DNA of 64,000 nucleotides, taken from contig NZ_QNRK01000040.1 of assembly GCF_003315135.1 (NCBI RefSeq), positions 1-64,000 on the forward strand. Direction: 5' to 3'. This document shows, in pieces, positions 7,858 through 15,607 of the stretch (the first letter of the stretch is position 1; the number at the start of each line of letters is the position of its first letter). This DNA comes from Roseiarcus fermentans. Its GTDB lineage: Bacteria > Pseudomonadota > Alphaproteobacteria > Rhizobiales > Beijerinckiaceae. The notes beneath the pieces were generated by a model. It was not told where the DNA came from. It did not search any database and saw only the letters and a list, made by a program, of their open reading frames with translations. The position numbers were made by a program, and so were the translations under genes.

Positions 7858-8733
7858 TCAGCCGACGCGCGCCGCCATGTCGGCCTTGCGCGCGATCATC
7901 GTGTCGGCGAGCGCCGCCGAGCCGCCGTTGGCGAGCAGCACCCGGCGGATCGCGGCGTCGGGAACGCGCGTCACGATTGACGCGGCCTCGCGGATATCGG
8001 CGGGACTCATGTCGCCGTAGAGCCGGACCGCGTGCGGGTTGTCCGGGTCCGTGCGCAAGCTGTCGAGTTCGCCGACCGACGCGCCGAACGCCCTGCCCTT
8101 CGGGTCGCCCTGGGCGCGGAACGCCAGCGCCCCGCCGACGTCGAGCGTCGTCACCACGCCGGCGACCACCCCTTGATGACGGGCGGAGAACCGGCCGCGG
8201 AACCCTTCCCCGGCTTCGCCGGGGAAGGCGGCGCGAAGCGCCGGATGGGGTGTGGGCGACCGTCGCCGCCTGCCTGCAAACGACGGGTCTTGCCTTCCAC
8301 ACCCATTCGGCCTGACGCGCCCGCTTTCCAGCAAAGACTTTTCAAAAGGGCTCTGACGCGCTTCCTCGCGCAGCGCTGCACGAATGCGCTCGACGACGAT
8401 CGGCAGACCGCCGATGATCAACGCGTCGGGGAACCGAAGGACGCGAAATCCCGCGCGCCGAAGCCCCTCGTCTCTCGCGGCGTCTCTGACCTCGGCGTCC
8501 GCAGTCTCGTGCGTCTGGCCGTCCGCTCCGACGATGATCTTTCGTTCAAGGCGGACGAAATCCGCGAAATAGGCTCCGATCGGCATCTGTCTGCGAAAGC
8601 CGTAGGCGTCGATCCGATGGTCGCGCACGGCGCGCCAAAGCATAGTTTCCGCCTTCGTCATGATCCGACGCTGCGACCGAGCGAACTTGCGCGAAGACTG
8701 ACGGTAACGCGGCGGCTCATCCATACTGATCAT
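7858..8733 (-). pseudogene. DUF559 (Vsr-like) protein fused through a repeat to an unrelated C-terminal fragment
   Basis: The single open frame of 291 codons has two unrelated parts. Residues ~15-125 are a DUF559 domain of the restriction-endonuclease-like fold: 'MTKAETMLWRAVRDHRI', 'FRRQMPIGAYFADFV', 'RAGFRVLRFPDALI'. At the catalytic strand the usual EVDGxQH is replaced by IIVGADGQTHE, so the acidic Glu appears lost. Residues ~155-180 (TPHPALRAAFPGEAGEG) are translation of a palindromic repeat (8202-8255). Residues ~190-291 (AFRAQGDPKGRAF, LYGDMSPADIREAA) look like the tail of another protein that I cannot identify. A natural DUF559 protein would end near residue 130. This is probably readthrough created by repeat insertion or deletion. 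Confidence 0.6.
8202..8255. repeat. Palindromic repeat, family 2 (copy 1)
   Basis: CCTTCCCCGGCTTCGCCGGGGAAGG hairpin (broken: CCTTCCCCGG / CCGGGGAAGG) followed by GGCGCGAAGCGCC and GGATGGGGTGTGG. Same two-hairpin layout as at 8872-8922, 15297-15347 and 15490-15542. Confidence 0.7.
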
Positions 8734-8871
8734 GTATCACAGCAATGCCCTTTATCACTCCCATCTCCTGGGTTTGCCGGGTAGAGCGACGCCGAAGGAC
8801 GTCCGCGTGTCGCGGCCTGATGGATTGCACGACCGTCGCCGCCCGCCTGCATCGACAGTTTCCTGCTTTCC

Positions 8872-8922
8872 ACACCCCATCCGGCGCTTCGCGCCACCTT
8901 CCCCAGCAAAGCTGGGGAAGGG
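8872..8922. repeat. Palindromic repeat, family 2 (copy 2)
   Basis: CCACACCCCATCC, then GGCGCTTCGCGCC, then CCTTCCCCAG / CTGGGGAAGG. It has the inverse orientation to copy 1. Confidence 0.7.
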
Positions 8923-8944
8923 GTCGAAAGCGGCGCGCTCAGAG

Positions 8945-9017
8945 CAAACCTCGGTGAAGGCCTGCTCTTGAGCAGTCCCGCCATTCCGGTCGGAAATCAT
9001 ACGTTTGATTTGAACCA
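8945..9017. repeat. Right copy of the ~70 bp imperfect direct repeat
   Basis: Contains CCGCCATTCCGG, then TCATACGTTTG, then TTTGAACC, matching 7731-7801 in the same orientation with roughly one mismatch in five over the outer part and almost none in the core. Confidence 0.65.
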
Positions 9018-9265
9018 CGCGCCCGGCGGCGCCAACTGGTGTTCATGCGGGACCGGAGTTGTGTGCATGCCGTAGCGGGAGGAGGCGCGTCGGAGACGTT
9101 CAAGCGATAGCCCCGCTGGAACCCTCGTCGCGATGGACGTTTGTGCGCCGTTGATGGAGAATGCGGCGCCGTTCGGATAACCGGGGTCCGGACGTCGGCG
9201 TCGTTGTCGCCGCGCTCCATAGCCAGTCGAAAGACAAGGCGTCCGATGGACGCGTCATGGCGCGC

Positions 9266-9292
9266 GGAGGCGCGGTCAGCGACCGCGCCTCC
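9266..9292. promoter_or_regulatory. Perfect 12-bp hairpin upstream of draT
   Basis: GGAGGCGCGGTC (9266-9277), loop AGC, GACCGCGCCTCC (9281-9292). It ends 68 bases before the draT start. No T-run follows, so it is not a standard terminator. It could be an operator, an mRNA structure in the leader, or a repeat unit. Confidence 0.4.
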
Positions 9293-9360
9293 TACAGCGA
9301 CGCCCCGCCGTCCGCCCCGGTGGCTCGAGTCCCACGCCCACCCGGCTTTCGCGCAAACCC

Positions 9361-10164
9361 ATGCCGCTGCCTCACGGCCCCAACCTCATCGGCCTTCCCA
9401 CCGACTTCCTCGCCTCCGCCGACTATGCCGCAGCCCCGTGCGAACTGCACATCAGCGGCGTGCGCGAGATGAACGCGCCGCTGTTCGAAATGCTCGCGCT
9501 CGCCAACGACATCGACGAGGCGAGCGAGGCGCTCGCCAAATACATGACGGCGATGTTCGGCCTCGAGGCGCAGCAATTGCGCGAGGAGGCGCGGGGCATG
9601 GGCCCGCCGTTCCGCCACTCGTTCGTCCGCCTCCTGATCGGCTGGGGCCTCGACTCTTCGTCGCGCGACGCGGCGGTGCTGAAGGGCTGGGTCGAGAGCC
9701 GCTTCGGCCTCGCGCCCGCCCATCACGGGGCGAAGATCACGAGCTTTTCCGACCCGGCATGGGCGACCTATGTCGAGCACAAGATGGGCAGCGGCTTCCA
9801 CGCCAATTCGATCTTCGCCCAGCTCGACCTGGTGTACGAATATGTGCAATGGGCGCTTGCGACGCTCGTGCGACCGGGCGAGACCCATTTGCGGCTCTAC
9901 CGCGGCGCCGATCGGGTGGAGGACCAGGTGGTGCGGCGGCTGAACGTGCGCCAGCCGGTCCTGCGGCTGAACAGCCTGTCGTCGTTCACCACCGACCGCG
10001 CCGTCGCCGACAGTTTTGGGTCCGTGGTCGTGTCGGTGGAGGCGCCGCTGACGAAAATTCTGTTCGCCAGCGCGCTCATGTCGTTCTTCGCGTTCCGCGC
10101 CGAGCGCGAGGTGCTGCTGATCGGCGGCGACTATCCGGCGACGGTGGAACGGCCGCTTCCGTGA
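9361..10164 (+). CDS. draT: NAD+-dinitrogen-reductase ADP-ribosyltransferase DraT
   Basis: 267 residues, the normal DraT length. DraT transfers ADP-ribose from NAD+ to an arginine of NifH when ammonium or darkness signals that fixation should stop, so nitrogenase is switched off post-translationally. The family blocks are present: 'LHISGVREMNAPLFEML', 'RLLIGWGLDSS', 'LKGWVESRFGL', 'YVEHKMGSGFHANSI', 'QLDLVYEYVQWAL'. The R-S-E type ART residues are visible as R181 in 'LYRG', the SSFTTDR segment around 206-212 and E248/E250 in 'AEREVLLIGGDY'. It lies beside the nifB operon. The reversing enzyme DraG, often adjacent to draT, is absent from this window. Confidence 0.9.
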   Translation: MPLPHGPNLIGLPTDFLASADYAAAPCELHISGVREMNAPLFEMLALANDIDEASEALAKYMTAMFGLEAQQLREEARGMGPPFRHSFVRLLIGWGLDSSSRDAAVLKGWVESRFGLAPAHHGAKITSFSDPAWATYVEHKMGSGFHANSIFAQLDLVYEYVQWALATLVRPGETHLRLYRGADRVEDQVVRRLNVRQPVLRLNSLSSFTTDRAVADSFGSVVVSVEAPLTKILFASALMSFFAFRAEREVLLIGGDYPATVERPLP

Positions 10165-10265
10165 CGGCGCGCGGGCGCCCTTGCCGGGGTTGGCGTATTG
10201 CACGATGACCGCGCGGTCGCGCTCGACAGGGCGAGCGCGGCGACCGAGCGACAAGGAGCCGGCCA

Positions 10266-10841
10266 ATGGGCAAGGAACGGATGACGGCGTTCACCGACGG
10301 CGTGATCGCGGTCATCATCACGATCATGGTGCTCGATCTGAAGGCGCCGGAGAGCGCGGACTGGTCCGCCTTGAGCAAGCTGCTGCCGACCTTCCTCAGC
10401 TACGTGCTGAGCTTCCTCTATGTCGCGATCTACTGGAACAATCATCATCACCTGCTCGCGGCCTGCGAGCGGGTGAGCGGCGGCGTGCTCTGGGCCAACA
10501 TGCACCTCCTGTTCTGGCTGTCGCTCATTCCGTTCACCACCGCCTGGCTCGCCGAAAATCACTTCGAGCCGGTCCCGACGCTGCTCTACGGCGCCTCGCT
10601 GTTCGCGCCGGCGCTCGCCTACGCGATCCTGGCGCGGACGCTGATCGGCGTGCAGGGGCGCGAGAGCCTGCTCGCGAACGCGCTCGGCGCCGGCGTCAAG
10701 GAAATCGCCTCGCTCGCGCTGTACGGGTTCGGGGCCGCCTTCGCGCTGTGGGCGCCGGCCGTGTCGCTGGCGACCTATGTCGCCGTGGCGCTGCTCTGGC
10801 TGGTCCCGGACCGACGCATCGAGCGAACGATGACGCGGTGA
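10266..10841 (+). CDS. TMEM175/DUF1211 family membrane protein
   Basis: 191 residues with about six transmembrane segments. The first helix carries the family signature 'RMTAFTDGVIAVIITIMVLDLK', the bacterial counterpart of the FSD motif of lysosomal TMEM175 K+ channels. A conserved 'YWNNHHHLL' follows. Bacterial homologues form K+ channels of weak selectivity; a similar role at the inner membrane is inferred. It starts 101 bases after draT on the same strand, with GGAGCC before the ATG. Confidence 0.85.
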   Translation: MGKERMTAFTDGVIAVIITIMVLDLKAPESADWSALSKLLPTFLSYVLSFLYVAIYWNNHHHLLAACERVSGGVLWANMHLLFWLSLIPFTTAWLAENHFEPVPTLLYGASLFAPALAYAILARTLIGVQGRESLLANALGAGVKEIASLALYGFGAAFALWAPAVSLATYVAVALLWLVPDRRIERTMTR

Positions 10842-11105
10842 CGGCGGTCGGGGCGATGTCCCGCCCGGAGGGAGTGTGTCCATGAGTCTGGACAGAGATC
10901 CCGATCGTCAAGGTTACTGGACAGACCGAGGCGATCCGGATATTCGTTGCCGGCCCGGAGTCGCTCCAGTGCCCCGGTCGCAGGCAAGGGCTGCTTCCTC
11001 CTCATCCGGCAGCCCTTGTTTCTGCGCGTTTCGCTCTGGCGACGGCGAGACCTCTCGCCGGGGCGCGCGAGACGCGCGCCCTTCCAAGGGGCGCCGCGGC
11101 TCGCG

Positions 11106-11981
11106 TCAGCTCAGGATCATCTGCGCCGCCTCGGCCAGCGGCGCGTCGATCACCTCGATCATCTGGTCGGCGAAGAACTTTCGCTCGTTGCGCGTCATCG
11201 CGGCCGTGTCCGCGACGGCGAAATGCGGCCCTTTCGAGCGCTTCATGATCTGGCGCGCATAGGTGCGCAGCATCTGGTCGTGGAAGCGACAGCCGAGGAA
11301 CAGGAACCCGCGATCGGTGCGCGCCTCCTTCACCGCCGTCGGGATCGGCGTCTGGATGTCGATTTCCGTCATCACCTCGACATAGTCCGAATCGGCGACG
11401 AGGAAATTCTGCGCCGGACGAACGCCGCCGTGCGGCGAATAGAGCACCGTGCGCGCCGCCTCGATCGCCGCCCCGTCGCAAGGGCGGCCGGCGGCGTCGT
11501 AGGAAAGCGTCCAGGCGTCGTAGTTGATTCCGGCGCGGGTAATGCCCTGGATCTCGACGAAATCGTCGCGGCCCGCCGCTTTCAGCGCGGCGGCGAATTG
11601 GTCGTCGTACCAGGAGTTGACGACCAGCCGGGACGGCAGGCCGGCCAGGAACCGGACGAGCGGGCTCGGCGGCGCCGGCGCGGCGAAGATGTCGGCCATG
11701 AACGCCTGGAGCGTCTTGCGATGCCGGCGGCTCTCGATGAACTGCGCCACCGCCCACATGTTGGTGCGAATGCGCGACGGCGCGGGCGCCTTGGCGTGCA
11801 GCGCCGCCGCCACCGCCTCCGGCGTCGACGGCAATGCGGAGTCGGTCAGCGCGAGGAGGCCCGGACCGAGGTAGGGGACGAGCGCGTCGCGCACGAGGAG
11901 ATCGCGCACGACGGCCATGCGCCGCGCGGGGTCGGCCGGGTCGGCGCGCCCGGCGCCGAGGTCTGCGAGGGCTACGGTCAT
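11106..11981 (-). CDS. SIR2-like domain protein at the end of the nif operon
   Basis: 291 residues. The start overlaps the nifT stop by 4 bases, so translation is coupled. The fold signature of SIR2-like domains can be followed: 'LVPYLGPGLL' (residues ~35-43, NAD-binding glycine loop), 'LVVNSWYDDQF' (equivalent of the T-N-Y-D segment), 'SPHGGVRPAQNFLVADSDYVEVM', and 'RGFLFLGCRFHDQMLRTYAR'. This variant is closer to the SIR2-like domains of stress and defence NADases than to protein deacetylases, and the zinc cysteines of sirtuins are missing. Its role in nitrogen fixation is not known to me. NAD binding or hydrolysis linked to nitrogenase control is inference. Confidence 0.75.
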   Translation of the reverse strand: MTVALADLGAGRADPADPARRMAVVRDLLVRDALVPYLGPGLLALTDSALPSTPEAVAAALHAKAPAPSRIRTNMWAVAQFIESRRHRKTLQAFMADIFAAPAPPSPLVRFLAGLPSRLVVNSWYDDQFAAALKAAGRDDFVEIQGITRAGINYDAWTLSYDAAGRPCDGAAIEAARTVLYSPHGGVRPAQNFLVADSDYVEVMTEIDIQTPIPTAVKEARTDRGFLFLGCRFHDQMLRTYARQIMKRSKGPHFAVADTAAMTRNERKFFADQMIEVIDAPLAEAAQMILS

Positions 11982-12190
11982 TCGTCCTCTCCGAGCTTCC
12001 TGGCGTTGACGGTGATCGGCAGCTTGGTGTCGGCGGGCATGTCGGGCAGGATCAGGGTCCAGCCGTTGCGCAGCTTCACCGACCCTCCCCACAGCGTCTC
12101 GCGCTCGGTCTCGACGATCGCCTCCTCGAGGTCCTTTTTCGGCACGTAGACGGACAGGCCCTTTTCGCCGCGGCGGATCATCACCTTCAT
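11978..12190 (-). CDS. nifT: NifT/FixU family protein
   Basis: 70 residues, the normal NifT size: 'MKVMIRRGEKGLSVYVPKKDLEEAIV', 'WGGSVKLRNGWTLILPDMP', 'LPITVNARKL'. NifT is a small conserved nif-cluster protein of unclear function, dispensable in the organisms where it was tested. It overlaps nifZ by 4 bases at its start and the SIR2-like gene by 4 bases at its end. Confidence 0.93.
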   Translation of the reverse strand: MKVMIRRGEKGLSVYVPKKDLEEAIVETERETLWGGSVKLRNGWTLILPDMPADTKLPITVNARKLGEDE

Positions 12191-12486
12191 CGTCCGGATT
12201 CCTTCGCTTCCGCAGCATGGGTGTCGATCCGCACGAGTTCCTTGCCGCGCATGCCGACGATGGTCCCACTGTCGACCCATTCGACCGCGTAGATGTAGAA
12301 TTGCTGGAGGAAAGTGCCGATGTCGCGCACGTAGCCGACCTCGCCTTTTCGCACCAGAATGTCGCCGATCTCGCGGCCGCGGTAGGTGCCGTCGTTGCGG
12401 ATGTGTTTCAGCGACCGGACCGTCTCGCCGGGCAGGAACACCGGCGGGTCGCGGATTTCGATTTCCTGTTCGCGCGCCAGTCCCAT
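12187..12486 (-). CDS. nifZ: Nitrogen fixation protein NifZ
   Basis: 99 residues. The family core is intact: 'FLPGETVRSLKHIRNDGTY', 'GDILVRKGEVGYVRDIGTFLQQFYIYAVEWVD', 'GTIVGMRGKELV'. NifZ takes part in P-cluster maturation of the MoFe protein. Its start overlaps the stop of the LRV gene in an ATGA arrangement, and its stop overlaps the nifT start. Confidence 0.93.
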   Translation of the reverse strand: MGLAREQEIEIRDPPVFLPGETVRSLKHIRNDGTYRGREIGDILVRKGEVGYVRDIGTFLQQFYIYAVEWVDSGTIVGMRGKELVRIDTHAAEAKESGR

Positions 12487-13253
12487 CACCCGTTCTCCGC
12501 TGTCTTGCGCGCCAGGGCCGCCTCGCGCACCATTGCGTCCTCGTCGTCCACGAGCTTGCCCAGAAGCGCCGGCGGCAGCCGTTCGGCGCAGACGAAGCGC
12601 ACGCGAAAATCCTGGTCCTTCGCCATCAGCACCAGGCGTTCCTGCGGCAGCCGTTCGGCGACCGCGATTCGGACCAGCGCCTCCGGGTCGCCGGTCATGC
12701 GCGGCAGGACGTAGTCCGGGGCGCGCCAGGCGACCTCCCGGCGCACCGAAGGGTCGGGATCCTCGATCAGCCGCACGAGCAGCGCCGGCTCGGCGCGCCG
12801 CGCCGCGGCGAGTCGCACGGCGTAATCCGGATCGTCGAACAGCGAAGCGAGCGCGGCGCCGGTCAGACGCTGGGCGAGCGCGATCCGCACCCTCGGTTCC
12901 GGATCGGCCAGCAGCGGGCGGAGACGGGCGACCGGCAGGCGCAGCGCCACCATGGCGCGGACGTCCGGCTCCGGGTCGTCGATCAGCGGCCCGAGGCGGA
13001 ACGGCGAGGCGTAGCGGGCCGCGAGCGTGCGCACCTCGAAATAGGGATGGCCGAGGTGGCGATCGGCATGGGCCGGATTGGCGGCGAAGAACCGGTCGAT
13101 CCGGCGCGCCCGCCGATCCATCACGCAGGCGCGGCGGAATTCGCAGCGTCCCGCCGCGCGCGTGTCCTCGTTCGGGCAGTCGGCGCACGAGATCGGGTTG
13201 CCGAGCCAGTCGAACGGCCCGTCGTCCTCTTCCGCGGAAACGCCGCCGCTCAT
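12486..13253 (-). CDS. Leucine-rich repeat variant (LRV) protein with N-terminal 4Fe-4S motif
   Basis: 255 residues. The N-terminus has a four-Cys cluster (CADCPNEDTRAAGRCEFRRAC, residues ~23-43), like the iron-sulfur domain of the Azotobacter vinelandii nif-linked LRV protein. It is followed by about seven LRV repeats of ~24 residues with the pattern 'L..DPDP.VR..VA.RLP...L..L'. These proteins occur in nif operons next to nifB; their function is not established. It lies 20 bases after fdxN and is coupled to nifZ. Confidence 0.87.
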   Translation of the reverse strand: MSGGVSAEEDDGPFDWLGNPISCADCPNEDTRAAGRCEFRRACVMDRRARRIDRFFAANPAHADRHLGHPYFEVRTLAARYASPFRLGPLIDDPEPDVRAMVALRLPVARLRPLLADPEPRVRIALAQRLTGAALASLFDDPDYAVRLAAARRAEPALLVRLIEDPDPSVRREVAWRAPDYVLPRMTGDPEALVRIAVAERLPQERLVLMAKDQDFRVRFVCAERLPPALLGKLVDDEDAMVREAALARKTAENG

Positions 13254-13273
13254 CGGATTGCGATCCGAAGCCG

Positions 13274-13468
13274 TCAGGCTTTGACGCAGGTCTTGGGCAC
13301 CGGGCAGACCGCCGCGCATTGCTGCGTGTCGAAATGCCCGTCGCACTCGGTGCAGGTCTTGGCGTCGATGATGTAGGTGTCGTTCTTGAACTTGATCGCG
13401 GCCGTCGGGCACTCGAATTCGCAGGCGCCGCAGGCGGTGCACTGGGAGGCGATGATCTTGAAAGCCAT
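13274..13468 (-). CDS. fdxN: 2[4Fe-4S] ferredoxin, nif-associated
   Basis: 64 residues. The first cluster motif is C10-x2-C13-x2-C16-x3-C20-P. The second is C39-x2-C42-x8-C51-x3-C55-P, with the widened loop typical of nif ferredoxins of the FdxN type. A final Cys (61) is extra. Located directly after nifB, this type of ferredoxin supplies electrons to NifB or nitrogenase maturation. Confidence 0.92.
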   Translation of the reverse strand: MAFKIIASQCTACGACEFECPTAAIKFKNDTYIIDAKTCTECDGHFDTQQCAAVCPVPKTCVKA

Positions 13469-13534
13469 TTTGGTCTGCTCCTCTTGCTCTTGTCAGCCGG
13501 CGCCAGCCGAGCGCGCCGGTATTCGTTCGCCGCG

Positions 13535-15028
13535 TCAGGCGACCGCTTTCGTCTGTCCGGCGTCCGATGCGGTCGCGGCGTAGAGCGCGCTGATCGCGGT
13601 CTCGGCGTATTCGTAGGCGTAGGCGTCGGTGGCCTCGATTCCCGCCGCTGTCAGCATGTCCTTCGGGCAATCGCCGACCTTGGCGCACAGCACGTGGGTC
13701 ACGCCCTCGAGCGCGGCGATGGTGGCGTCGAGGGTCGCGTCCTCGCCGAAGCCGTCCATGCAATAGGCGTCGATCCGGCGGTGGCCGACGAACGCCACGC
13801 CTTTGGTCGAGGCCTCGTAGACCTGGAATTCCCTGGCGTGGCCGAAGTGCTCGTTGATCCGGCCGCCGCCCTTGGTCGCCACCGCGACCAGAATGGAATG
13901 GCCGTCGCCGGCGTTCTCCTTGACCGCCGCGATCGCCTTCTCCTTGGCGCGGACATGGTCGCCGCGCTCCTCGGCGACGATCTCGCGATAGGCGGCGCGC
14001 TTGCTCGGATCGTAGACGACCGCCTCCGGCAGCTGGTCGAGGGTGAATTCCTGGCCGCGGTCGTCGCCCAGAAGGCCGACCGCGTCGGCGCGGCACTGCC
14101 GGCAATGGCGCATCAGCTTGGCGCCGCCTTCGAGCTTGTCCTGCAGGGCCTTCAGCTCCATCGCGGTCGGGCCGCGCTGGCCGGTGAGGCCGAAATGCGT
14201 GCCGTGCGCCGGATCGGAGATCAGCGGCATCACGTTGTGCAGGAAGGCGCCGCGCTCCTTGACCCAGCGGTTGACCTCGATCAGGTGCTCGTCGTTGACC
14301 CCGGGGATCATCACCGAGTTGACCTTGACCAGAATGCCGCGCGCGACCAGCATCTCGAGCCCGAGCATCTGCCGCTGGTGCAGGATCGTCGCCGCCTCGA
14401 CGCCGGTGTAGCGCTTCTTGTTGAAATAGATCCACGGATAGATCTTCGCGCCGATCTCGGGATCGACCATGTTGATGGTGATCGTGACGTGGTCGACGTT
14501 CATGTTCGCGAGTTCGTCGACGCGGTCGGGCAGCGCCAGGCCGTTGGTCGAGATGCAGAGCTTGACGTCGGGAATCTCGCGCGCGATCGCCGCGAAGGTC
14601 GCCTGCGACTTCTTCCAGTCGTAGCAGGCGTCGCCGGGGCCGGCGATGCCGAGCACCGAGAACTGCGGCACCGTGTTGGCGACCGTGATCACCTTGCGCC
14701 GCGCCTCGTCCGGCGTCAGCTTCTCCGACACGACGCCGGGACGGCTCTCGTTGGCGCAGTCGTACTTGCGATTGCAGTAGTTGCACTGGATGTTGCAGGC
14801 AGGCGCGACCGCGACATGCATGCGGGCGAAATAATGGTGCGCCTCTTCCGAGTAGCAGGGATGGTCCTTGATCTTGTCCCAGGTGGCCTCGTCCAGGTCG
14901 TCGGGCTTGGCCGACGATCCGCACGACGAGGTCGAGCAGCCGCCCGAGGTCGCGGCCGTTTTCATCGCCTCGAAGTCGATCGGCGTCATCAGGCTGTCGA
15001 GCGAGATGGTGAACGGCTGCTGGCTCAT
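13535..15028 (-). CDS. nifB: Nitrogenase cofactor biosynthesis protein NifB
   Basis: 497 residues. NifB is the radical SAM enzyme that fuses two [4Fe-4S] units and inserts carbide to make NifB-co, the precursor of FeMo-co. The radical SAM motif is C78-x3-C82-x2-C85 (CNIQCNYC), followed by 'NRKYDCANESRPGV'. Extra N-terminal cysteines (GGCSTSSCGSS) are typical. The C-terminal ~110 residues form a NifX/NafY-like cofactor-binding domain beginning near 'ILVAVATKGGGRINEHFGHA'. I chose the Met before SQQPF. First gene of the operon, behind a sigma-54 promoter. Confidence 0.97.
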   Translation of the reverse strand: MSQQPFTISLDSLMTPIDFEAMKTAATSGGCSTSSCGSSAKPDDLDEATWDKIKDHPCYSEEAHHYFARMHVAVAPACNIQCNYCNRKYDCANESRPGVVSEKLTPDEARRKVITVANTVPQFSVLGIAGPGDACYDWKKSQATFAAIAREIPDVKLCISTNGLALPDRVDELANMNVDHVTITINMVDPEIGAKIYPWIYFNKKRYTGVEAATILHQRQMLGLEMLVARGILVKVNSVMIPGVNDEHLIEVNRWVKERGAFLHNVMPLISDPAHGTHFGLTGQRGPTAMELKALQDKLEGGAKLMRHCRQCRADAVGLLGDDRGQEFTLDQLPEAVVYDPSKRAAYREIVAEERGDHVRAKEKAIAAVKENAGDGHSILVAVATKGGGRINEHFGHAREFQVYEASTKGVAFVGHRRIDAYCMDGFGEDATLDATIAALEGVTHVLCAKVGDCPKDMLTAAGIEATDAYAYEYAETAISALYAATASDAGQTKAVA

Positions 15029-15060
15029 GGTGTCGCGGCTCCTGTCTCCGGGCAAGGAGA

Positions 15061-15077
15061 CGCAAGCCGTGTGCCAA
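15061..15077 (-). promoter_or_regulatory. Sigma-54 (RpoN) -24/-12 promoter of nifB
   Basis: On the minus strand the sequence is TTGGCACACGGCTTGCG. It matches the TGGCAC-N5-TTGC consensus exactly, with GG and GC separated by 10 bases. It sits 33 bases before the nifB start codon. Confidence 0.88.
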
Positions 15078-15142
15078 GAGGTTATGTCAGGGATTTCAAT
15101 GTGTTGCCGGAACGCCACACCGCCCAGGGCCGGACATGGCCG

Positions 15143-15158
15143 TGTCGCATTCGCGACA
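15143..15158 (-). promoter_or_regulatory. NifA upstream activator site for nifB
   Basis: TGT-N10-ACA (TGTCGCATTCGCGACA), a perfect NifA consensus with additional dyad symmetry in the spacer (TCGC/GCGA). It lies ~70 bases upstream of the -24/-12 element, the usual range for loop-mediated activation of RpoN polymerase. Confidence 0.85.
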
Positions 15159-15296
15159 GAAGCTCTCTCCGGCGTTCCGCACGGGCCTTTTCAGCGCTCA
15201 ATCGCGCAGGCCCGGCCGGCGGCGCATACGCTCCGGCCGAGAAGGCCGGTTGACGGGTCCGGCAGGGGCGCGCACGCGTCGACGCCGCCGGTGTGC

Positions 15297-15347
15297 GCCT
15301 TCCCCAGCGAGCTGGGGAAGGTGGCCGGAGGCCGGATGGGGTGCGGA
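15297..15347. repeat. Palindromic repeat, family 2 (copy 3)
   Basis: CCTTCCCCAGCGAGCTGGGG hairpin then GGCCGGAGGCC and GGATGGGGTGCGG. Confidence 0.7.
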
Positions 15348-15489
15348 AAGCAGGGCGAGATCGGCGAAGGCTTCGCGCCGGCGGTCATGCGATGCCGCTG
15401 ACGCCGCAGGAGGACGGCAGGCGCCGACGGGTGGACGCTTCGCCATCGGCGGCGCCGTCCGTGCGATCATGTCGAGGTTCGCGCGGCGT

Positions 15490-15542
15490 CCCACACCCCA
15501 CCCGGCGCTTCGCGCCACCTTCCCCAGCGAGCTGGGGAAGGG
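15490..15542. repeat. Palindromic repeat, family 2 (copy 4)
   Basis: CCACACCCCACCC, GGCGCTTCGCGCC, then CCTTCCCCAG / CTGGGGAAGG. It is inverted with respect to copy 3, ~140 bases away, giving a large inverted pair between nifB and the thioesterase gene. Confidence 0.7.
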
Positions 15543-15607
15543 CGTCGCGGATGTGTGCAGGCCGTAGACGGTCCGGTTTGGCCGCGTCCCTCGTCGTTCA
15601 GGCCTCG

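Noticed and set aside
7858-8160. C-terminal fragment as a draG relic
   Set aside because: The residues do not show the ADP-ribosylglycohydrolase metal motifs or DraG-like text.
9000-9360. Sigma-54 promoter for draT
   Set aside because: GG-rich words are present but none has GC at the required 10-base distance, and no TGT-N10-ACA site was found.
15085-15120. Second NifA site near the nifB promoter
   Set aside because: TGT and ACA words occur here but with a 12-base spacing, not 10.
12386-15253. Very long open frame on + across the nifB operon
   Set aside because: It mirrors nifB, fdxN, the LRV gene and nifZ, all of which have strong motifs on the minus strand. High GC keeps the opposite frame open by chance.
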